From Dipteris shenzhenensis (lineage: Eukaryota; Polypodiophyta; Polypodiopsida; Gleicheniales), in assembly GCA_047967505.1 (NCBI GenBank), contig CM106539.1: a stretch of 64,000 nucleotides of DNA. One strand, given 5' to 3'. Numbering within the stretch: the stretch's first letter is position 1; every line of letters begins with the position of its first letter. The translations under genes and the position numbers were made by a program. Below, piece after piece: positions 1 to 11,573 of this stretch. Below the pieces are notes generated by a model. The model saw only the letters and a list, made by a program, of their open reading frames with translations. It was not told where the DNA came from and did not search any database.

Positions 1-690
1 GAAGAAACAACGGTTTGCAATCAGAAATTGCAAATGTGGAATAGAATGTACTTTTGTTACTAGAAGTATCTTGGAGGAGAGTTTGAGAAAGATAAGCTCT
101 ATCAAGTCGTGCTTCTCTCCTTGTCTCCCCAATCTACCTGTTGGACCATGTGAAGTCTCCTGCATAGATTGTGTCAACTACAACTGAAGAGAATATTTGA
201 GGTTGCTCCAAGCATGAAGCTCAGATCCTCGTAAAGTGTTATCTTTACCAAGCCATCTGTCAGAGCTTCTTTCAACCATGTTAAAGTCTCCTATCAGCAC
301 AACCTCATCCCCTAGATTGGATAAGGACTGCCATGTAGTACACCTCTCATGACAACATATACTGACACTAACGAGGACTTGATTCCCTTAAGAAGGCATT
401 TCAACAAAATCCATTTCTTGTCATTGTCAACAACAACATCTAGGACGCTTTGGGAATAGTGTGACAAAATTCCAATTGCACACCCTCCTCTACCTTCCTC
501 ATGGGAGGTGGTAAACCAAGTCCTCCTCTTATCAACACTCTTGAGTCATGCATCTAGAGCTTCACTTGTCGTTTTAACCTCTTATAGTGACAAAAAGGTT
601 GAACACATAGAATTATCTCTTAGCTAAGTGGCCAGCAGACCTACCCTGCTGGGGTTAGTGACACCATGAATGTTCTAGGACAAGAAAGAG
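1..690 (-). pseudogene. LINE endonuclease domain (partial, broken)
   Basis: Conceptual translation of the minus strand gives the signature start of a LINE AP-endonuclease: S, then a stop where W is expected (TAG for TGG near 668), then NIHGVTNPSRVG. Further on come LIGDFNMVE (near 270-300), FTWSN (near 130) and RLDRAYLS (near 100). In intact elements this domain nicks target DNA to prime reverse transcription. Several stops and shifts interrupt it. The reading continues off the left edge, so its length and the downstream reverse transcriptase cannot be judged. Confidence 0.8.
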
Positions 691-696
691 ATGGAT

Positions 697-2180
697 TTAC
701 TTACGATGCCTTTTTTGCCCCTTTTTGGCATTGGGGTTTGGGCTACTTGCATACATAGATGGGCATTTGGCTGTAGACCGCAGTCTCCTCTTGCTGCTGT
801 GAGCAGTTGCTATTGGTTTACCTTTAACCACTATATCTTTATCTAGTTGAGGGGGAAGAGGAAGATCCTCTTTTGAATTATCAAGATCCTCTGTCAGCAT
901 ATCATCACTCTTAATGACTTCATCCTTAAAGTCTTTGGCCCATTCATCTCCCTGTTCTAGCTTGGGAATGAGCTGGAGGCTGGGTTCAGGGATCGTTTCT
1001 GCTAGCACCTCGAATGCGTTTTTCATTGGGATGTCGGGAGTAGTTCTGGAATTGGGTAGTGGAGAGGCATTCTTCTTTGGTTTAACCAGACTGGCTGGAT
1101 GCATAGGAGCTTCCGCCTTCTTGGGAGTCCATTTTTCCTTAGGACCTTGAGGAGGATCAATGTTACCTTTGGGCTTGGATCACTTCAAGGGACAACTTTT
1201 AACTATGTGGTCCGACAGACCACATAGAAAACATGAATTGGGCAAGTTTTTAAACATAACTTTTTGTGTTCTTCTTTGGTTTAGTTGGACTGGCTGGATG
1301 CATAGGAGCTTCCGCCTTCTTGGGAGCCTCAAGTTGTTTGGGAGTCCATTTTTACTTAGGACCTTGAGGAGGATCAATGTTACCTTTGGGCTTGGATCAC
1401 TTCAAGGGACAACTTTTAACTATGTAGTCTGATAGACCACACTGAAAACATGAATTGGGCAAGTTTTTATACATAATTTTTTGTTCTCTAATCACACCAC
1501 CCCTCCGATTAAGGATTACAATGGTATCAGGCAACTCCTTAGCTAAATCTAGTTGAATGCAGACCTGGGGATTACCTTTGATATTAATGAATTGCTCTCT
1601 TTCTATGCTGATTACGTCTCCTAGGCTGTTGCAAATTGAAGCAGCTTGGTTACAAAGCGAGAACGGCAAATAAGGAAGCTTTACCCAGACTTGGAGAATA
1701 GTGGAGCGTGGGTTATCTGGGATGAAGAAAGGAGTCCACATATCTAGATATAGTGGTTGGTTGCGCACATTCCAGAGACCATGAAGAAGTACTCTTGAAG
1801 CATGCTCGGCTTTCTTGAAGAGAAAAATGAAGTATCCTTGTTGAAGGAAATGAACATTGGTGACTAAGTTACCTCTCCTACTCCAGTTGGTTCTAAACCA
1901 ATTCTCAAGAAAAGCAGCTGGAGGACACGGACCATGCAGATACCTGACAAGAGCATGCAATTCAAGCCATTTGACAGATTTGTCAAGTAGATCTTCCTCA
2001 ACTTGTGCAAAGATAGCCTTACCTAGTTCAGTAGTAGACGTCCTCTCTCCTGGAAGGCTTGAGCTCAGGTTTTGAATGCCTCGTGGAGCTTCAAGTGGTC
2101 GATTTCCTAACTCTGTTCCATCGGTGCGGTCGATGGGGGTGTCAGCTTGGTGGGAGTTCTTGTAGGACCATCTTCTTGGG
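697..2180 (-). pseudogene. LINE ORF1: DUF4283-type domain plus CCHC zinc knuckle
   Basis: The longest open block (1960-1397) reads as the DUF4283 domain of plant LINE ORF1 proteins (LDMWTPFFIPDN, VWVKLPYLP, IEREQF) and ends in a zinc knuckle CFQCGLSDYIVKSC. Open sequence in the same frame continues upstream to about 2180. The fragment 1104-697 is a typical basic tail ending KKGQKRHRK. In the 1397-1960 copy the knuckle histidine is tyrosine. In the duplicated copy at 1180-1377 the same motif reads CFLCGLSDHIVKSC, with His intact. ORF1 proteins bind the element RNA; this copy is interrupted by the duplication and is not functional as it stands. Confidence 0.8.
1070..1484. repeat. Tandem duplication of the LINE zinc-knuckle region
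   Basis: About 200 bp (roughly 1070-1268) is repeated at 1269-1484. Both copies contain the same blocks in the same order: TTCTTCTTTGGTTTA, CTGGCTGGATGCATAGGAGC and CACTTCAAGGGACAACTTTT. The second copy carries about 18 extra bases (CCTCAAGTTGTTTGGGA) and several substitutions. Confidence 0.9.
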
Positions 2181-2189
2181 GCAGCTTTG

Positions 2190-2995
2190 CAACTGGTCTG
2201 GGACCCATTCCTCGCTTCTTGTTACTAAATGCCTTACATGCCAGAAAGTGAAGTATGATAGACGGAAGGCAACTGGCCTACTTATGCCTCTTCCCGTGCC
2301 GCAGGCATCGTGGGAAAGTATTACAATGGACTTCATTTTTTATTTGCCAAGATCAAAGTCAGGGAATGATGGGATTTGGACTATCATTGATAGATTTAGC
2401 TTCATTCTGGTTTGCAAAACCATAAAGGCAGATCATATGGCTAAGATTTTCATGGCTCAGATGTTTAAGCACCATGGTATGCCTAAGTCCATTGTCAGTG
2501 GTCCAAATCCCAGAATGACCAATCTATTTTGGAGAGCTTATTTGATAATATGGGGACGAATATGAATTTTTCTTGTTCTTTCCATCCCCAGACAGATGGT
2601 CAAAGTGAGGTAGAAAATTCTCCAGCATTGGATATGCTAAAATGCTACATGGGTGATCGATCAAGGTTCAGACTGGGAAAAGTACCTACTTTTGGTGGAG
2701 TTTGCTTATAATAATATAGTTCACAGCTCCAAAGGAAAAGCCCCCTTTGAGGTCATCTATTGGAAGGTGATTCTACCACCTATCCTGAGGAACAAAGATG
2801 ACATATTTGCAGCAGCTGATCAGTTTATGAGAGACCTCCAAATAGCCTTCAGCCAAGTCCGAACAGCAATTGAAAGGTCTTAAGAAAAGCATAAAAGAGC
2901 TACGGATAAGCATAGGAGATAGTTAGATCTCAAGGAAGGGGATTGGGTACTTTTGAAGTTCGAGAAAGCTAGCAAACAGAAAGTGCTCCCTCCCT
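2190..2995 (+). pseudogene. Ty3/gypsy integrase fragment, frameshifted
   Basis: Three plus-strand frames together read through a gypsy integrase. They give CLTCQKVKYDRRK and ITMDFIFYLPRSKSGNDGIW (core start with the first catalytic Asp), then IIDRFSF and HGMPKSIVSG. After a frameshift near 2550 comes SFHPQTDGQSEVEN (catalytic Glu region). After another near 2655 come EFAYNNIVHSSKGKAPFEV and, past a stop at 2881, EGDWVLLKFEKAS, the usual pre-chromodomain segment. No reverse transcriptase or LTR adjoins it. It is an internal fragment that lies against the LINE on the left and a pyrimidine tract on the right. Confidence 0.9.
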
Positions 2996-3051
2996 TCTCC
3001 CCTCTCGTCTCCCTTCTCCCCCTTCCGTCTTTCTCTCGTGGAAACACATTA

Positions 3052-3371
3052 CAACAATCCGGGAGCCGCTTGAGTGACATGCAGATGGCTCGTGCCTTGT
3101 ATTGCTCTAATAAGGAGTAGCTTGGAGTGAAGGCTCCATCGGCATTCCTTCAAGATCCCCACGACACGTGAGTCACCGTTGAGACTACAAATTTCATCTT
3201 TACCACCTTGCAACAATCCGAGAGCCGCTTGAGTGACATGCGGATGGCTCGTGCCTTGTATTGCTCTAATGAGGAGTAGCTTGGAGTGGAGGCTCCATTG
3301 GCATTCCTTCAAGATCCCCACGACATGTGAGTCACCGTTGAGACTACACAAATTTCATCTTTACCACCTTG
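3052..3371. repeat. Two tandem copies of a 160-bp dispersed repeat
   Basis: Copy 1 spans about 3052-3210 and copy 2 about 3211-3371. They differ at scattered positions only. Shared blocks include GCCGCTTGAGTGACATGC, GGCTCGTGCCTTGTATTGC and TCAAGATCCCCACGACA. A diverged inverted copy of the second half is present near 22612-22695, so the unit is dispersed, not local only. I cannot name the family. Confidence 0.9.
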
Positions 3372-5291
3372 ATCATATGAGTGCATAATAATTAGCATGA
3401 GCCCAAGCTATAAGACCAAAATGTACAAGCTATAAAATCATAATGCACACCATCACCCGGACACAGGAAGCTCTACAAGAACAAGCTTTCAAGCTTTCTC
3501 TGGCATGATGTTTCGTGCCTGCTGGGGCAACAACTAGGAGACTTTATGTTCCTGCTAGGATTACCATTAACCGGCTCCCATCTAACACTGGGATACACAG
3601 AGATGAGAGGGTTCTCTCCTTCTCGTGGTCTCGAGACTTTGCGGGAGTGTGTGTTCGTTTGAGAGTATGTGGGTGGGTTGCGCGAGGCAACGTGACCTCC
3701 TATGCTCCCTCTTTCTTCCTTTGCAGGTCGGCTCCAAAGCACCATAGGCATACTATAGTAGAGGTGATGCGCGACCTCTCAGCTCCGTTTATCTTCAGCT
3801 CTGTCTTTTGGTCCCAGAGCCACAACCGTGCCATAACTGGGAATCCATCAAGCAGGGGAGAGCCAAAACGTGGAGTTGGACCACATGAAATCAGAAGAGA
3901 TGTCAAGATGCTCCACTCACAAGGCCAACTAGTACCCATTTGCTAGTTCAGAAAAAAGACGAATGCAAGCTCGACTGCTGCCATTTGACTCCACTATGTA
4001 GATGAGGTAGATAAGAGAGACTTACGAAACAAAGATTCTGGGGAGACGAACTCTATCTATGAAAAATGTGTCATAGAAGTTATTTTAGTACGTCAATCTC
4101 CTTCTACTAAAATCTGCCGACTTCTCCAAGTCTTGGCTGGCTCAAATCGGCCAACTTCTCCAAGTCTTAGCTAGCTCAAAGAGCGATGACTTTGGCTAGC
4201 AGGTCCCTACGTACATCTAAGTCCTGCATATACTAAGTGTACAGTAATACACAGTAGGTTGAGAACAGACAAATGAGCAACCCGACCTCCTCATAGGAGA
4301 GTCTAATATTTTTATAGCTCCCATGCCTGCGTTGGAGACTTACACTCTGCAATACACTCCCTTGCGCCAATTTACTATGGAGATCGGCGTTTGCCTTCTT
4401 GCTATTTGCAGCGACGTCTTTTACTAGCTTTAGATGATGATTTGTTGGAGACTTGTGTACCATTGCTTTGGGTGGAGCTTATAATCTTTGTTGGCATGCC
4501 AAATTTCCACCTTAGAGTCAAACTCTTTGTCTTTGTTGAAATTCCATTGGAGCTCCAACATGAGGTCATGATTATATTTCCTTTATTGCTACTTAGTTTT
4601 CTGCCATGCAAGTTTCATGAGCCTCTTGGGAGGTCTTACCTTTTATTTGGTTAATTCTTTGGCTTCCAAAAGATAGAAGATCCATTAGGAGGACATAAGC
4701 ATTTAGCTTAAGCATGATTAGAATTTGGTTATTGATAATCTAGCTTAAGAGCTACTATGTTGCTTAAAGAGGAGATCCTTATTGAAGCTTACGTAATTGT
4801 GTTGTACTTGGAAGGATTTCTTTTGCATTTTGGAATTTCAAGTATAGTAGAGACTATAGTAGCCAAGAAAAAGGTAAGCTTTATTGTTTGCATTCTGAAA
4901 CCATAAGGGCTTTCCATGGATTAAAATGAAGCCGCTCATGGATCTTTTTCATATTATATTCATTTATATACTTGGGCAATATGCAGTATATAGTGGAATG
5001 CCTTGGCTCCTAGCATATTGCTTCATAGCCTTTGACCGGGACTTTATATACTTTAAAAGTTTTTCTAAGATCTTTATTTATTTATTTAAGACTGGGACTA
5101 AACCTTGTGGCCTCTATAACCTTTTATTTTATGGTTTTGTGAGCTTTTATATTAATGGAAGTATATATGTGAGCTCCCTATTTATTAATATTAAATATGA
5201 TTGGTCGATGTAGATAGATGTGAGAGCCCAGTATTTATGATCACAATCTACATTCATGGAACTTGTTGGGTCTGTCATTTAGTTTAATGGT
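3372..5291. other. Unassigned intergenic DNA
   Basis: I see no gene here. A short duplication sits near 4108-4178 (CTTCTCCAAGTCTTGGCTGG and CTTCTCCAAGTCTTAGCTAG). The open frames at 3515-3946, 4391-4654 and 4926-5213 lack recognisable motifs or splice support. Confidence 0.5.
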
Positions 5292-5972
5292 TTAAGATCG
5301 GCCTCCTCTACCTCTGCCTCTACCTCTGCCAGCATTTGAGTAGAAGACAGTTTCTTTTGAAGTTCCTGCTGAAGAAGATGCACCCCCATTTCTCTGCTCT
5401 TCAGAAATTAGAAGAGCAATCAACTCCTCAAAATCAGGAAAGTTTTCACGGACGGCAATGGATGTCCGGAACTGTGCATAATCCTTTCCTAGACCATTCA
5501 AGGTCACAGAAACCAAATCATCATCATCCACTGGCGACCCAATGGAAGCAAGTGCATCTGCAATTTTCTTCACTTTCATGTGGTAGTCATTTATGCTCAA
5601 ATTTTCTCTCTGCACATTGTGCAACTCCTGTTTGAGTTGCATTTTCCTGGCTTGCGTATTTGTGCTATACATTTTTGCCAAAGTATCCCATGCTTCCTTT
5701 GGCGTATTTGCATCCTGAATATGCACAATCATGGAGTCCGAAATACTGATAGACAGCCAGTACATAACTTTCCTGGCTCTCTCATGCCATCCTTTGAATG
5801 CATGCATTTCCTGTTGACTGGGAACATTAGGAAGAACAGGTTCTTCTTCATTTCCTGTAATGAATTCCCAATAGCCTTTTCCCATCAAGAAATTCGTCAT
5901 TCTAAACTTCCATGCCTGGAAGTTGTTCTTGTCAAGCTTTTCAGTGACAATCTGTGAAAGAGAATCAGATGC
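5292..5972 (-). pseudogene. Truncated Ty1/copia gag (UBN2-type)
   Basis: The frame opens at a Met followed by ASDSLSQIVTEKLDKNNF. It carries the copia Gag core: FQAWKFRM near residue 20, then AWDTLAKMYS, MQLKQELHNV, SINDYHMKVKKIADAL and FEELIALLISEE. It ends in a GRGRGRGRGG tail just before a stop. In whole elements the zinc knuckle, protease and polymerase would follow; here they are absent, so this is a deletion derivative or a short Gag-only piece. The primer-binding site at 6506-6517, in the right orientation about 530 bp upstream, confirms that it is the 5' end of a copia element. I prefer the second Met (5972) because the copia-like MASD start fits it. Confidence 0.85.
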
Positions 5973-6505
5973 CATTACAGAACACTGCAAAATATTCTGT
6001 CACTACAAAAACACAACTTTTGCCACACACGGGCAGATCTGCAAAACTGACGAAAGTGGTATTTCACCACACAGTCACTTCCTAGTGACGATTTTGCATC
6101 AACAGGCAATAGGCATGAATCTGTAACTCCCAATATCTCTGCACACAGGCATACGATGCAATTTCTGCGGCACCTTTCCACCGACTAGCCGTGTAGTGGT
6201 CGCACAGCAAAAAACAGGGCCTTTTCTGAGTGCCTGCGAAGAACTTCCGCCTTCAAAACGGGCCCCAAAACGGCCTCAAATCAGAAAAATATAGTCACTA
6301 AGGGCTTTGCCCTCACCCGCAACATATACTGCGCTCTCGCCACACCGCGAAGGGCGTCTCAATCTGAAACAGTGCACTCCTGCACTTCTGGCTGTGCTAC
6401 CTGTAGAGATTTGCTCCCAAACTCGAAATAGGAAAGCAACACTTGTCCTCTTACCAGGACACCACGAACTTGGCTTGCTTTCTTGAGCTCCTTACCACGA
6501 ACAAG

Positions 6506-6517
6506 GCTCTGATACCA
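6506..6517 (-). other. Copia primer-binding site (initiator Met-tRNA)
   Basis: The minus strand reads TGGTATCAGAGC, the standard plant copia primer-binding sequence complementary to initiator Met-tRNA. It sits between the 5' LTR (from 6518 upward on the plus strand) and the gag leader. The LTR end reads ...CTTCACA directly before it. Confidence 0.9.
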
Positions 6518-7302
6518 TGTGAAGATTGTGGGAGAGAGGGAAGGAGTCTCACTTGCGGCTTTCTCACATGCACAATGGGGGAATACACACAAAGGTGGAG
6601 GCTGAAAACAGTTTTCCTCTTCTTACTTGTGAAAGCCAAAAGAAATCTAGTACAAAGAAATAGAAGAACCCTATATGTGGGTCTCAAACCAAACTCAACT
6701 AACTAAGGTGGCATACTAACTGAGCCACAAACTAGAGTAGATAAGGATAGCTGTCATCCAGCTATTATTCGTGGGCGGTGTACCAACCGCATCTCCAGCT
6801 AACAAGTCGGTGACATAAATGCACAACAGTCACCCTGGCATATTGCGAGTGGAGCTCGATATCTCAACAGAGATTATAGTAGTCCCTTTGCTAGTGAGAT
6901 TAATCATTTGAACTTAGTTTACTTTGGGCATGTTGATAGAAAAGGGTATAATGGTCCCCTTCTCAGGTGTTAGATGGCAGCCCTCACTTTGGGAGTATTT
7001 CTTCATCTTCAGGAGTATTTCTTCACCCTAAACGCTTCACTTGTTATATTCTACCTTTTTGCTTACTACAACTTAAATAAATTCAACACTTTTGTCAACC
7101 TATGTTTTATAAGAATTCCAAGATTTGATGCTAATCTAGATAGAGTGACATGGATGACAACTGTGTGCCGGCATTAAAGCCTAGCTTCCATAATTGAAAT
7201 GGATTTTTCTAACTTTCATTTGGTTATGATGGTGCCAGGTAAGTTGGCATACCTCTCCATCGGATTTGCAAGTGGAGTCTTGGGCATGATATTGCAGAAG
7301 AA
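6518..7302 (-). other. Probable 5' LTR of the gag fragment, then unassigned DNA
   Basis: Sequence from 6518 (plus strand TGTGAAGATTGTGGGAG) should be the U5 end of a copia 5' LTR, judged from the adjacent primer-binding site. No second LTR copy is present in the window, so the outer boundary cannot be fixed; it may lie between about 6730 and 6850. The remainder up to 7302 shows nothing recognisable. Confidence 0.5.
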
Positions 7303-8805
7303 GACATTGGCAACCTTGAAGAATACACTTGAGAGATTTATGATGAGAGATATAGAACTGTTAAACCTGTTATGCACACTTACATAATTATATATGTTTG
7401 CAATGTAAGAACTTGAAAGTGAACTACCTTGCAACTTGCTTAACATAGAAATTATCTTATGATTTTCACCATTGGACAAATTAATGGGACGTTATTCTCT
7501 TGGATTCGCTATTTGAAATGCAGCTAGAGTAATCAAATTGATTTCTCTTTTCTTGAGGATTCTCTCTAGACTCTGCTACACCCTGAAGCACTAACATAGA
7601 TGTGAACATAGTCTTGATGGAGCAATGGCTACTAGGGGCCTTCCAAAGCATTGACTAAGAATATCAGTTAGTGGAGATTTAGATTCATTGGAATAGTAGG
7701 TTATACACACACAAACACATTTTTCTCAAAAAGAATTTTCTCTCTCTCACACACACATGCATTAAATATTTTTTTATTTAAAAAAAAGATATATTATAAT
7801 ATTTGAGAATTTCTAATGATAATTTCTAAATAATTTAGATTTAATTTTTTTGTACAACCAACCCCCTAGGTATGGGACTATCCCTCTTTAATTTCTCATT
7901 AAAAAATGTTTTCCCCCCTCTCCCTCTCCTTTTTCTTTACCTAACAACTCCCCTTTTTTTAGAATGCATAAGATTTATCCTAAACCCCCTAGTACCCATT
8001 TATAAATTCTTTATTTGACTCTTTTTATAATATATATATGTGTATTAACTTGTTTAGTTGCTTTTATTATTTAGCTTTAAAACCCACTCTTTTTTTACCC
8101 TCTTTTTCTACCCCTTCTCTTCCCCCAATTAATCACCCCTAACTTATCCCTCTTTGATTGTCTCCCCCTCTTTAATTTGTTCATTTTATTTATTAGGAAA
8201 AACCATCCTCAATTGGGTGAACGCCTTTTTTTTCCCCCTTCACCCCAAAACCCTCCTAAAACCCCCTTTATTGGCCCCTTTAAACACCCTCTTATTTGTC
8301 ACTTTTTAAGAAAAACCCTCTAATATATTAAGACTACCCCCTAGTAACTTAAACTTCCCACTTTTCTAAACTAATCCTAACCGTTCTTGCCTAACTCCAG
8401 TCTTAAAGACGTTGGCAACCTTGAAGAATACACTTGAGAGATTTATGATGAGAGATATAGAACTCTCGAATCTGCTATGCACACTTACAAAATTATATAT
8501 GTTTGCAATGTAAGAACTTGAAAGTGAACTACCTTGCAACTTGCTTAACATAGAAATTATCTTATGGTTTTCACCATTGGATAAATTGATGGGACGTTAT
8601 TCTCTTGGATTCACTATTTAAAATGCAGCTAGAGTAATCAAATTGATTTTTCTTTTCTTGAGGATTCTCTCTAGACTCTGCTGCACCCTGAAGCACTAAG
8701 GTAGATGTGAACATAGTCTTGATGGAGCAACAGCTACCAGGGGCCTTCCAAAGCATTGACTAAGAATATGGATTAGTGGAGATTTAGATTCATTGAAATA
8801 GTAGG
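7303..8805. repeat. 400-bp direct duplication flanking a 690-bp spacer
   Basis: Bases about 7303-7712 recur at about 8408-8805 in the same orientation with only scattered changes. Shared blocks include GGCAACCTTGAAGAATACAC, AAGTGAACTACCTTGCAACT and GGCCTTCCAAAGCATTGACT. Both copies end in an ACACACACAAACACAC tract. The spacer (7713-8407) has a very different composition: T and C runs with repeated CCCC and TTTTT. The arrangement resembles two LTRs around a short insert, but I see no primer-binding site or polypurine tract. Confidence 0.85.
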
Positions 8806-10323
8806 TAACACACACACAAACACACACACACACGTTTGTCTTACACAATTAGGATAGTTGAACACATAACCTATGCACCATACCCTTAAAAACCATTTGT
8901 ACCTAATGTTAGACCCACCCTTAACTAGCTCGAGAACCCAACTTTACCATTGCTCAGCCCATCAACCATTTTTTTGGCATATTCTTCCACTAGCTACCCT
9001 CGATTGTCCCTTGTAGCATCTCAATTTACTTGCACTACTTATGTGGTCAGCATACATATACGTGTTGCTCTTGTGCTCATCGCCTCTTACATTTTCTTCT
9101 CCTTGATTTCACCTTTCTACATTGTGGAGCTCCATCTTCTTTTAGCGCCACCTATGGCTTCTATCAAAAGCTTCTACCTCCCCTCCGGTAGCTCTATCTT
9201 TGAAACTTATTACGTGCTTGGCTTCTAGTCCATCTATTATGGTGTTGATTGTGTGGTGACATTATGCTTGTGCCTTACAGCAGCTAGCCATCTCCCACTT
9301 ACACTAACACGTCCTTGCTCAAGTTGTCTGGTTGATCTTAGACTATTTTTCCTTAATCCTTTTCCTATGTATACACAGTTCCAGCTTTCATTCAAGTTGT
9401 TGGTCCCTCTACTGCTTTGGCATTAAGCTCTCTAGGCTGTCCTTGTACATCTTCTTCTATAGTAGCTCCTTGGGTAGGAATGTCTTAGGTCACCAACTTT
9501 TGATACTCCCCTTATCTACGGCTAGTCACCTCTTGTTAGTCTAGTTTCCTTGCTCTCAGATGCCCTTGGACTTCACTAATTGTCATGACAGTTCATCCTT
9601 GCTCGATTTTTCTTCTCTAGCCTATCGTCTCTAGTTGTTGGTTCTTAAGATAATAGTATTGCTTCTCCACTTCATGCTGACACGTCCTCGTTGTTTGATC
9701 TTTTGAAAGCTTCCTAACTCAGCCCCTTTGCACCTTCACTACTCTCTGGTTCATGACTGAGATCGACCGCTCGATTTGCAAACTTCTTTGGGAAGTCTTC
9801 TCCTTTACAGCATCCTTAGCTTAACACTAGTCATTTATGGGCAGTCCCTTTGCCAATAATTGTCCACATACTCGCATAGTCACGATTTCACGTAAACTCC
9901 TTGAGCTTTTAACGAAATCATGTACTCATGAAATCAGCCAAAGCTCTCTGGCATTGCTCCTCTGGCTTAACAATGTCCACTTCTTCACTTGGTCCTTTCT
10001 CTACACTTGGCACAACTTGGTGTTGGCTCCTTGTGATCGTTGAAATTAGCATGGAGGCTCTCTTTTTTGTGGGCGACAAACACATTTGCTTGTGTTTGCT
10101 AGTGACAGCTATTTTGTAGATTTTCAACCCTTTGACCTTGGTTCTTTGATCAATCAACCTTAGACTTGACTGACCTTTCTATTTTTAGTTTCTTTTTATG
10201 CCCTTGGCTATTCTTTAATTCCTTCTACTATATATATACTTTCACTTGTTTGTGTAGATACACTCTTTGACCTTTTAAAAAAATTTAGGGGCCTTATTAA
10301 CTCTTTATTTCTATTTCTAGTAG

Positions 10324-10354
<31 letters not shown>

Positions 10355-11480
10355 ACTTTCACCTTTTAATTTCTTTTATTTTTTCCACTAATTTTTCAAA
10401 TTTATAACCAAACTTTCTTTTTAGTTCCTTCAAAAAATTTCCTTGTAGTCATCATGATTATTTTGTTCTTTTCTTGATTTGTCCCTAACAGCGTCCCCCT
10501 CACAGTCATCCCTTATTCTTGTCATTTCTTGATTCAATTTGAAGTTGTCATTATGCTTCTTATTCAAGCAGATTTTGTACTCATTTTAATGCATTTATCA
10601 ACTTGTAATTTTATCTAAATTATGTATTCATTTAATGAAATTGATTTCAAAATTTCCCTTACTTTATCTTCTATAAAGGAGTTTGCCTTTATTAAATTAA
10701 TTGCTTCTTTCTTTTCATTTTCTTTTCTTTGTGTGCTTTAGCTAGTTTGGTTTTACTTCCCTTTACTTGTCTAGAGCATGGGTGTGGATTAACCCCCTTG
10801 ACTTTAATTATTTTTTTCTATTTAATTAATTAACTAAGGATGTGGACTACCCTCCTTAGCTTTTAAGATTTAAGTTTTCTCATAGTGGATTCCCCCCTTA
10901 AATAGTTGGGCACCTAGCTATATAACTACTGTAAGTTTTTGTTGGCTAAACCCCCTTCTGTTGCCTTCATTTTTTAGCCTCTAGAACTATATTTTAAGTT
11001 CTTTTTGGCTTTAAATTGTAAACCCCCTCTTTTTTCTTGCTTAATTTCTTTAAAATTTCCTTTTGATCTTAGAAATCCAAAAGGTTCGTTTAAGTTCTTT
11101 CGTAAAGCGATAACAAGCCAAGGAATACATGCATTACTAGTCTACCCAAATTCAACTTCATTGTTCTAACAATTGGTTAGTTTGGATGGTGGCAGGTAAG
11201 TGGACCCTGACCTCGGAGCCTTGACTACTTGATGGACTCAACATTTTTGTACTAATTCTTTGCTTAAATTTGCGAGCTCAATATAAAGAAAAATTCTATT
11301 GCCAATCCTCTTGCACAGGTCCTTACCAAAAATGTTTGGATTGCAATATTGTCAAAAGTTACGTCAATTTTGCTTTCTTAAAAATTTCAATCCATTTATC
11401 ATACACAACTTTTTATAATTATCCAAATGATTGAATCAATTGTATGGTCCATTTATTTATGGGATTATCAAATCTAAACA

Positions 11481-11487
<7 letters not shown>
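8806..11487. other. Pyrimidine-rich intergenic DNA, no gene seen
   Basis: The plus strand is strongly T/C-rich, with a short (CT)n run near 10325-10355. The open frames here are short and biased, and none carries a motif I recognise. Confidence 0.5.

Positions 11488-11562
<75 letters not shown>
11488..11562. repeat. (CA)n microsatellite
   Basis: An essentially pure AC/CA dinucleotide run of about 75 bp lies directly before the gypsy remnant. A few imperfect units with one T lie just left of it. Confidence 0.95.
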
Positions 11563-11563
<1 letters not shown>

Positions 11564-11573
11564 GACAACATCC

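Larger units (their letters stand above)
1..2185 (-). mobile_element. Decayed L1-type LINE, cut by the window edge
   Basis: Read on the minus strand, this holds an ORF1 (about 2180 down to 697) followed by an apurinic-type endonuclease (about 690 down to 1). This is the order of plant L1-like non-LTR retrotransposons. Reverse transcriptase would lie beyond base 1 and is not visible. ORF1 has a DUF4283-type region and a CCHC zinc knuckle. The endonuclease shows a NIHGVTNPSRVG start, GDFNMV and FTWSN...RLDR motifs. Stops and a 200-bp internal duplication show that the copy is dead. Near 2185 it meets Ty3/gypsy sequence on the other strand. Confidence 0.85.
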
